A DNA stretch of 38,940 nucleotides from Treponema sp. UBA3649 (GTDB taxonomy: Bacteria; Spirochaetota; Spirochaetia; Treponematales; Treponemataceae), in NCBI GenBank assembly GCA_002373325.1, contig DFKI01000123.1, positions 1-38,940 on the forward strand, given 5' to 3'. Numbering within the stretch: the stretch's first letter is position 1; the number at the start of each line of letters is the position of its first letter. Shown piece by piece: positions 34,055 to 38,940 of this stretch. The notes under the pieces are model-generated. The model was not told the DNA's origin. It ran no database searches and was given only the letters and a program-made list of their open reading frames with translations. Both the position numbers and the translations under genes were made by a program.

Positions 34055-34776
34055 AACTTCTGATTCTTTCTGATATTCATGGAAATAAAAGTGCTTTTTC
34101 CCAAGTCATTAAATATATAAAGGATGTTCAACCTGATGCAGTTGCATTTCTTGGAGATTTAATTGATTATTGCCCTCACTCGAACGAAGTTGTCAAAATG
34201 ATACAGGAATTGGGGTTGCCTTTTTTATGCAATATCTGGGGCAACCATGAAGATGCCATAATGAATGATCATTATAATCGTTTTTCATCACAAAGGGGAG
34301 CAGAATCTTCCAGATATACAAAATCAATTTTAACAGAAGAGACCTTGGCCTATCTCTCTGGAAAAATGCAGAAGGAAGGTAAACAAGAGTTTTCTGTTGA
34401 TGGAAAAAAATATCTTGCGGTTCATGGCAGTCTGAGTGATTTTTATTGGGGAAAGTTTGATCTTTCCAAAAACTTGAGTTCTTATGCAGATTACGATGTT
34501 GTTCTTATGGGACACTCCCACAGACCATTCTTCTACGAGGCTTTCTTCCCTTGCGACAATCCAATGACACGAAATCAAAAGAAAACAATTTTCATAAATC
34601 CAGGCTCGGTTGGGCAGCCAAGAAACATAAATCGCAATTCACAATTTGCGATTTTTGATACTGAAACTGAAGAATGTGCACTTATAAAACTCCCCTATGC
34701 AATCAGCGAAGAGCAAAAGGATTTTTCCGATAAAATAGATTCATTTTATAAAACTCGACTGGAGACAGGTATATGA
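34051..34776 (+). CDS. Calcineurin-like metallophosphoesterase
   Basis: A 241-residue metallophosphoesterase of the YfcE/MPE type with all five metal-binding motifs: D8-I-H10-GN, G35-D36, GNHE, a VHGSLSD segment and GHSHRP. There is no signal peptide, so it should act in the cytoplasm. Within a phosphonate operon it could hydrolyse a phosphodiester or phosphomonoester intermediate such as a CMP-linked product or a nucleotide by-product; the substrate is not predictable from the sequence. The start overlaps the ppd stop (ATGA) and its stop overlaps the next gene in the same way, placing it firmly in the pathway's translation unit. Confidence 0.88.
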   Translation: MKLLILSDIHGNKSAFSQVIKYIKDVQPDAVAFLGDLIDYCPHSNEVVKMIQELGLPFLCNIWGNHEDAIMNDHYNRFSSQRGAESSRYTKSILTEETLAYLSGKMQKEGKQEFSVDGKKYLAVHGSLSDFYWGKFDLSKNLSSYADYDVVLMGHSHRPFFYEAFFPCDNPMTRNQKKTIFINPGSVGQPRNINRNSQFAIFDTETEECALIKLPYAISEEQKDFSDKIDSFYKTRLETGI

Positions 34777-35762
34777 AAAAATTATATGTAATAAGCGGCG
34801 CAACGGGCATGACAGGCAGCGAGCTGTCCAAGATGCTTATTAACGAGGGATTCGAAGTAATTGGATTCGACAACTTTTTTGCCTCTTCGATAAAAACAGT
34901 AGAAGAAATAAAAGATAACCCATTGTTCAGTTTCTTTGAATATGATATTAATAATAAAATGCAGATGCATGAAATAAAGGAACTTGTGCTACAGAAAAAA
35001 ATTAATGTTGACTCAGTGATTTACATCAACTGTGCCGCTGTAGTCCACACAGAACATTTCTATCACATTGACAGAACATTTGAAACAAATGTACTTGGAA
35101 TGAAGAGCTTTCTAGACCAAGCAATAGACGTAGGGGCAAATGTTTATATCAACTGCTCAACATCCGAAGTATACTCGATGCAGTCATGGAAAGAAGGTGG
35201 TGTAAAAGAAAGCGACTTCATAACAATGGCAAATGCAGAACACAGCCAGAGGACAAGCTATGCAACAGGCAAACTCATCACAGAATTCTTTATGAAGGAT
35301 GCTGTAGACAAAAATTTGATAAAGGGATGTTCAATTAGATTCGCAAATGTATATAGCAAGGCCGAACTTTATCCAAAACATATAATACCACACATCATTA
35401 CATCCCTTGCCAAAGATGGGAAGGTGGAACTTTTGGAAAACTCCAGAAAAAACAGAAGAACCTTTCTTCACAACATTGATAGCTGTAGTGCTGTAAGAGC
35501 TCTTGCAGATACAGAATCAGCCCTTGACGGTTCAGTTTACAATGTTGCAACAGATGAAGAAATCACGATTATTGATTTGGTTAAATTGTGCGGAAAAAAA
35601 CTTGGAATAGACCACCCCCAAATAACTTTCAATGGATACAGGGAATCCGATCCAGAACGAAGAGTTTTAAACACTGAGAAAATAAGGACAAAAACCAATT
35701 GGAAGCCGGTAATTTCTCTTGAAAAAGGAATTGAAATGTGCGTGATGGAATTAAAAAAATGA
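34773..35762 (+). CDS. NAD-dependent epimerase/dehydratase (extended SDR)
   Basis: A 329-residue extended short-chain dehydrogenase. The Rossmann motif is G9-ATGMTG15-S, the acidic D in GFDNFF marks NAD preference, the Ser is in INCSTSEVY and the catalytic Y163-xxx-K167 is in SYATGKL. Members typically epimerise, dehydrate or reduce nucleotide sugars in the cytoplasm. Substrate-binding segments such as RFANVYS and RRTFLHNID fit nucleotide-sugar enzymes. In this operon it may instead act on a nucleotide-activated phosphonate or polyol. It overlaps both neighbours with ATGA junctions. Confidence 0.85.
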   Translation: MKKLYVISGATGMTGSELSKMLINEGFEVIGFDNFFASSIKTVEEIKDNPLFSFFEYDINNKMQMHEIKELVLQKKINVDSVIYINCAAVVHTEHFYHIDRTFETNVLGMKSFLDQAIDVGANVYINCSTSEVYSMQSWKEGGVKESDFITMANAEHSQRTSYATGKLITEFFMKDAVDKNLIKGCSIRFANVYSKAELYPKHIIPHIITSLAKDGKVELLENSRKNRRTFLHNIDSCSAVRALADTESALDGSVYNVATDEEITIIDLVKLCGKKLGIDHPQITFNGYRESDPERRVLNTEKIRTKTNWKPVISLEKGIEMCVMELKK

Positions 35763-36511
35763 AGCGAGCTATAATTATAACGGTCGCAGGCACATCCACC
35801 CGGTTTAGAAAGTCAATCGGTAAGGATTGTCTGAAATGTATTTATACGGAAAGAACTGAGAAAGAAACTCTTTTGTACAAGATTGTGTCTTTTTGTTCTG
35901 ATTTTGACAAGATAGTAATCGTCGGTGGCTATAAGTTTAGTGAATTGAAAAAATTTGCCGAAACAACACTCTCATCTTTCTTATCCAAAATTTCATTTGT
36001 TGAAAACGAACACTTCGAGGATTATGGCTCTGGCTACAGCCTGCTTCTTGGCGTAAAGGAACTTGCAAAATTTGATATGGATGAAATCATTTTCGCAGAA
36101 GGGGATTTGTTTCTTGACTTTGAAAGTTTTTCAAAAATAGTCAAATCACCAAAAAGTGTGCTCACAACAAACACAGATCCTATTGAAGCAAAAAAGGCAG
36201 TTGCATTCTATCTTACAGCAGATAATAAGGCAAAATACATTTATGACACAGCACATTCGATTCTAGAAATAAAGGAGCCTTTTTTAGGCATTTATAATTC
36301 AGGACAGGTATGGAAATTTTCTGAGCCAGAAAAACTTTTCAAGTCTGCTGAAAATCTTACGGAAAATGAAGCAAAAGGTACAAACCTCATTCTTGTACAA
36401 AAATACTTTGATAAAATAGAATCTGCAAATCTCGAAGTTATTCATTTTTCAAGTTGGATAAACTGCAATACTATAGATGATTACAGAAAAATGTTGGAGG
36501 AAACAAAATGA
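35759..36511 (+). CDS. MobA-like nucleotidyltransferase
   Basis: A 250-residue GT-A-fold nucleotidyltransferase resembling sugar-phosphate and phosphonate NTP transferases. The N-terminal loop AGTSTRFRKSIGKDCLKCI (10-28) replaces the usual GxGTR...PK signature: Gly and Thr-Arg remain but the usual Pro is missing. The metal-binding Asp is in AEGDLFLD (D116). It could supply the CTP-dependent activation of the phosphonate (as PntC-type enzymes do), particularly since the CyTase motif in the PepM fusion is altered. ATG 35759 overlaps the SDR stop and is preferred over GTG 35738. Its stop overlaps the next gene (ATGA). The nucleotide and substrate are not established. Confidence 0.75.
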   Translation: MKRAIIITVAGTSTRFRKSIGKDCLKCIYTERTEKETLLYKIVSFCSDFDKIVIVGGYKFSELKKFAETTLSSFLSKISFVENEHFEDYGSGYSLLLGVKELAKFDMDEIIFAEGDLFLDFESFSKIVKSPKSVLTTNTDPIEAKKAVAFYLTADNKAKYIYDTAHSILEIKEPFLGIYNSGQVWKFSEPEKLFKSAENLTENEAKGTNLILVQKYFDKIESANLEVIHFSSWINCNTIDDYRKMLEETK

Positions 36512-37680
36512 CATTAAATGAAAAAATGGCGCTGCTCAAAGAGAATTCAGCAAGCAGAAAAATACGGATCATGATAATAGGGCTGGGAAGTGTAGGACAC
36601 TATCTTCTTGACTATTTGATGTCTACGGCAGATGAAAATCTTGAAATAATCGTAGCTGGCAGAAACCATGAAAAGATGGAGATGGATGTAAATATAGTAA
36701 AAGTTTCATCTTCCATCCGGGGACAGAACAGGACAAACATCATCATCGAATCTGGAGTGGATTTAAATGATGTCTCAAGCATTACAAAAGCGATTTATGA
36801 GCATAAACCAGATATTATAATCAATTCCAGCCGTGCTTATTCCGGTCTGAAATATGGAAGTATTTCCTGGAGCAATTTTAGGGCTTATGGAATCTGGACT
36901 CCACTTTCCATCAAGTATACTAAAAACATTATGGACGCTTATTCTAACGCCGAATCAAAAGCAATTGTTATCAACACCTCTTACTCTGATGCAGTTATTC
37001 CATGGTTGAAATCTGCCGGAAAAGCCTATCCAGATTTTGGTTCAGGAAATGTCAACCATCTTGTGCCACGCATTAAGTTCGCCCTTGCTGCGGAAAACAA
37101 CATTTCTGACTGGTGGAACATTGACGTAACTTATGCAGTTGCTCATTTTCATGATGTCGTCATCAGCAAGGAAGGTCAAACAGAAAACGTAGATCAGCTT
37201 ATTTACGCAGAACATAATGGAAAAAAACTTGAAGTAACAGACAAAATATTTGCAGCCTGTAAAATTGCCATGCCGGTGGATACAAAGCGTAATATGATGA
37301 ATGCATCAAGCAATTTTGAAATCATTCAGGGAATTCTTGGTGCAATAAGAAGCTGCAAGAAAACAAAAATCCATTCGCCAGGATTTGATGGAAACATAGG
37401 AGGCTACCCCATTATAATTGATGGAACAGATACCAATCCCAAAGTTTATATAGACAACTCTCGATTTTCACTTGATGAAATGAAAAAAAAGAATCGCGAG
37501 TCTATTTATCTTGACGGGATTGAAAATGTGACAGATGGAGTACTTTTTTATACCGACGAGCTATTGCAAAAAGTTCAGAACGTATGTGGAGTAAAACTTC
37601 CTAAGTCTGTTCCATTTGCAGAGATTGATAACACAGCGCAGTTTATTATTTCAAATATAATTGAGAAGTTTAAGAAATAA
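36508..37680 (+). CDS. Rossmann-fold NAD(P)-dependent oxidoreductase
   Basis: A 390-residue protein with an N-terminal nucleotide-binding motif RIMIIGLGSVGHYL (G25-x-G27-xx-G30) and an unusual C-terminal part I cannot assign to a named family; its layout suggests saccharopine-dehydrogenase-like enzymes. Features include NSSRAYSG, GSGNVNHLVPRIK and a long helical end. As last gene of the phosphonate operon, with a start overlapping the NTP transferase stop and preceded by GGAGG, it is a candidate for reducing phosphonoacetaldehyde or a later intermediate, but this is inference. The 132 bases after it contain a run of eight G residues (37716-37723) and no convincing terminator. Confidence 0.6.
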   Translation: MTLNEKMALLKENSASRKIRIMIIGLGSVGHYLLDYLMSTADENLEIIVAGRNHEKMEMDVNIVKVSSSIRGQNRTNIIIESGVDLNDVSSITKAIYEHKPDIIINSSRAYSGLKYGSISWSNFRAYGIWTPLSIKYTKNIMDAYSNAESKAIVINTSYSDAVIPWLKSAGKAYPDFGSGNVNHLVPRIKFALAAENNISDWWNIDVTYAVAHFHDVVISKEGQTENVDQLIYAEHNGKKLEVTDKIFAACKIAMPVDTKRNMMNASSNFEIIQGILGAIRSCKKTKIHSPGFDGNIGGYPIIIDGTDTNPKVYIDNSRFSLDEMKKKNRESIYLDGIENVTDGVLFYTDELLQKVQNVCGVKLPKSVPFAEIDNTAQFIISNIIEKFKK

Positions 37681-37777
37681 ACTCATTGTGTTAGATATTT
37701 TTTTTCACTAAGCAAGGGGGGGGCAAGGACATCAGAGAATGCTCTTTTTAAGTAGCCCCCTTCATCCAAAATCAGTC

Positions 37778-37806
37778 TTGCGCACAAAAAATTAAAATGA
37801 TATAAT
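37778..37806 (+). promoter_or_regulatory. Promoter of the final glycosyltransferase, predicting a leaderless transcript
   Basis: TTGCGC (37778-37783), 17-base spacer and perfect TATAAT (37801-37806). The ATG is at 37813, six bases past the -10 box, so transcription would begin at the start codon; no ribosome-binding site is present. Confidence 0.65.
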
Positions 37807-37812
37807 CGCATT

Positions 37813-38937
37813 ATGAAAGTAGCAATCGTACATGACTGGCTTGTGAATTACGGGGGAGCGGAGCGCGTAGTGGAGGAGTTTTTGAAAATCTATCCCGACG
37901 CTGATATTTTCACGCTCGTCTATGACAAAAAAAAGATGGGGAAAATCTTTCCGCCGGAAAAGGTCCGCACATCATTCGTTCAAAAAATCCCTTGCGCGAC
38001 GAAGCTTTACACAAAATTGCTGTCCCTTATGCCGAAAGCATTTGAAAGCTTTGACCTCACAGGCTACGACCTTGTGATTGCTTCCTCCTCATCGTGTGCG
38101 AAAGGCGTAATCACCTCACCCACCACTCCGTACATCGCCTACATTCACTCACCCATGCGTTATGCCTGGGATCTCTACTTTGACTATTTCAAACGCTCCG
38201 GTCGGATCACAAGATTTTTTATGAAACGACAGATGCCAAAAATCCGGGAGTGGGATTTTATCTCAAGCCAAAGAATTGACTCAATCATCTCAAACTCCTC
38301 CTACATCGCACGCCGCATAAAAAAATTCTGGAACCGCGATGCAAAGGTGATTTTTCCGCCGGTGGACACAGAGAGAATCTCGCCGAACGGTCTTCCACCA
38401 GAAGACTTTTACGTGGTGTTCAGCCGCTTCGTTCCATACAAAAGGATTGACCTTGCCATAAAAGCATGCGGAAGCACGGGCAGGACTCTTGTGGTCATCG
38501 GGTCAGGAAAACAGGAAAAGGAACTGAAATCTCTTGCCGGAAAATACAGCGGGGCGGAAATAACTTTCACAGGAAGAATCAGCGATGATGAAGTGAGGGA
38601 CTATCTTCAGAGATGCCGTGCCCTGATTTTCTGTGCCGAAGAAGATTTCGGAATCATCCCGGTGGAGGCTCAAGCCGCGGGAAGACCTGTCATCGCATTT
38701 GGTAAAGGCGGTGCCCTTGAAACCGTGAAAGACGGGACAACAGGAACTTTTTTCAAGGAGCAGACCGAGATGTCCCTTGTGGAAGCCCTGGACAGATTTG
38801 AAAAAATGGAAGCCGCCGGTGCATTTAAATCCGAAACCATATCAGCCTGGGCAAAAAAATTCTCCGCCGAAAGATTCAGGGAAGAATTCAAAAATGCGGT
38901 AGAAGAGATGAAGTTAGAACTGAGAACTGAGAACTGA
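37813..38937 (+). CDS. GT4-type glycosyltransferase
   Basis: A 374-residue GT-B glycosyltransferase of family GT4. Its start KVAIVHDWLVNYGGAERVVE has the acceptor-side Gly-Gly motif common to WbaZ-like mannosyltransferases. YIHSPMRYAWD, VVFSRFVPYKRIDLAI and the nucleotide-sugar site EDFGIIPVEAQAAGRPV with an intact E-x7-E follow. It probably adds a hexose to a lipid-linked glycan at the inner membrane. Composition is again GC-richer than the phosphonate operon. The last codons and the TGA lie inside a heptamer tandem repeat that continues to the window end. Confidence 0.88.
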   Translation: MKVAIVHDWLVNYGGAERVVEEFLKIYPDADIFTLVYDKKKMGKIFPPEKVRTSFVQKIPCATKLYTKLLSLMPKAFESFDLTGYDLVIASSSSCAKGVITSPTTPYIAYIHSPMRYAWDLYFDYFKRSGRITRFFMKRQMPKIREWDFISSQRIDSIISNSSYIARRIKKFWNRDAKVIFPPVDTERISPNGLPPEDFYVVFSRFVPYKRIDLAIKACGSTGRTLVVIGSGKQEKELKSLAGKYSGAEITFTGRISDDEVRDYLQRCRALIFCAEEDFGIIPVEAQAAGRPVIAFGKGGALETVKDGTTGTFFKEQTEMSLVEALDRFEKMEAAGAFKSETISAWAKKFSAERFREEFKNAVEEMKLELRTEN

Positions 38938-38940
38938 GAA
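38917..38940 (+). repeat. Heptamer tandem repeat GAACTGA at the glycosyltransferase stop
   Basis: Three perfect tandem copies of GAACTGA (38917-38937) and a partial fourth reach the window edge. The stop codon of the glycosyltransferase is the last TGA of the third copy. Because the unit is seven bases, loss or gain of a copy would change the reading frame and the last residues of the protein. Confidence 0.7.

Noticed and set aside
37714..37762. G8 run and matching C-run after the phosphonate operon as a terminator
   Set aside because: The arms pair only with three bulged G residues, the loop is over 30 bases and no T-run follows.
1..38940. CRISPR array, rRNA, tRNA or transposase genes
   Set aside because: No regularly spaced direct repeats, cloverleaf-like segments or transposase motifs were seen on reading both strands; a tRNA scan would settle the tRNA point.

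Overview
The window looks like chromosomal DNA from a host- or gut-associated spirochaete, most likely a Treponema. The evidence is indirect: a diderm lipoprotein apparatus (apolipoprotein N-acyltransferase), a lipoprotein with a spirochaete-style lipobox, a TPR/NHL/VWA exoprotein and a galactokinase-like protein with unusual motifs. No rRNA, tRNA, CRISPR array or transposase was found.

Left part (1-21.8 kb), mostly housekeeping and envelope genes. On the minus strand are the 5' part of a pyrimidine-nucleoside phosphorylase gene, a TPR/NHL/VWA exoprotein, a TPR protein and a galactokinase-like GHMP kinase. On the plus strand are lnt, whose product has a very long Lys-rich tail, and a complete biotin ECF transporter set (bioY, ATPase, bioN). 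A lipoprotein gene follows on the minus strand. Then comes leuA, preceded by a strong promoter, a leucine-rich leader peptide, a perfect-stem terminator and a cluster of palindromes, which together look like a leucine attenuator. Next are rpoZ, miaA, a YoeB-like toxin-antitoxin pair, a sialate O-acetylesterase-like hydrolase, a PilZ-like protein, an acyl-ACP thioesterase, a glycosyltransferase and a DUF3943 protein.

Right part (21.9-37.7 kb), the most unusual region. By eye it is more AT-rich than its flanks. It opens with three tandem paralogues of about 890-920 residues. Each joins an N-terminal YidC/Oxa1 domain, extra membrane segments and a C-terminal alkaline-phosphatase/LTA-synthase-like catalytic domain. 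The third paralogue has its own promoter and leads a tightly overlapping operon: a CDP-glycerol glycerophosphotransferase-like enzyme, a cytidylyltransferase-PEP mutase fusion, phosphonopyruvate decarboxylase, a metallophosphoesterase, an NAD-dependent epimerase-type SDR, a MobA-like nucleotidyltransferase and a Rossmann oxidoreductase. My reading is a locus that makes a C-P bonded (phosphonate) building block, activates it with CMP, and attaches it to a surface glycan or glycolipid using membrane-bound phosphotransferases built on a YidC scaffold. The chemistry of PEP mutase and the decarboxylase is established for the families. The polymer, the role of the YidC fusions and the identity of the phosphonate are inference. 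A GT4 glycosyltransferase with ordinary composition closes the window.

A recurring regulatory theme is promoters whose -10 box lies only 6-9 bases upstream of the start codon (lnt, the leu leader peptide, the thioesterase, the last glycosyltransferase), which predicts leaderless mRNAs.
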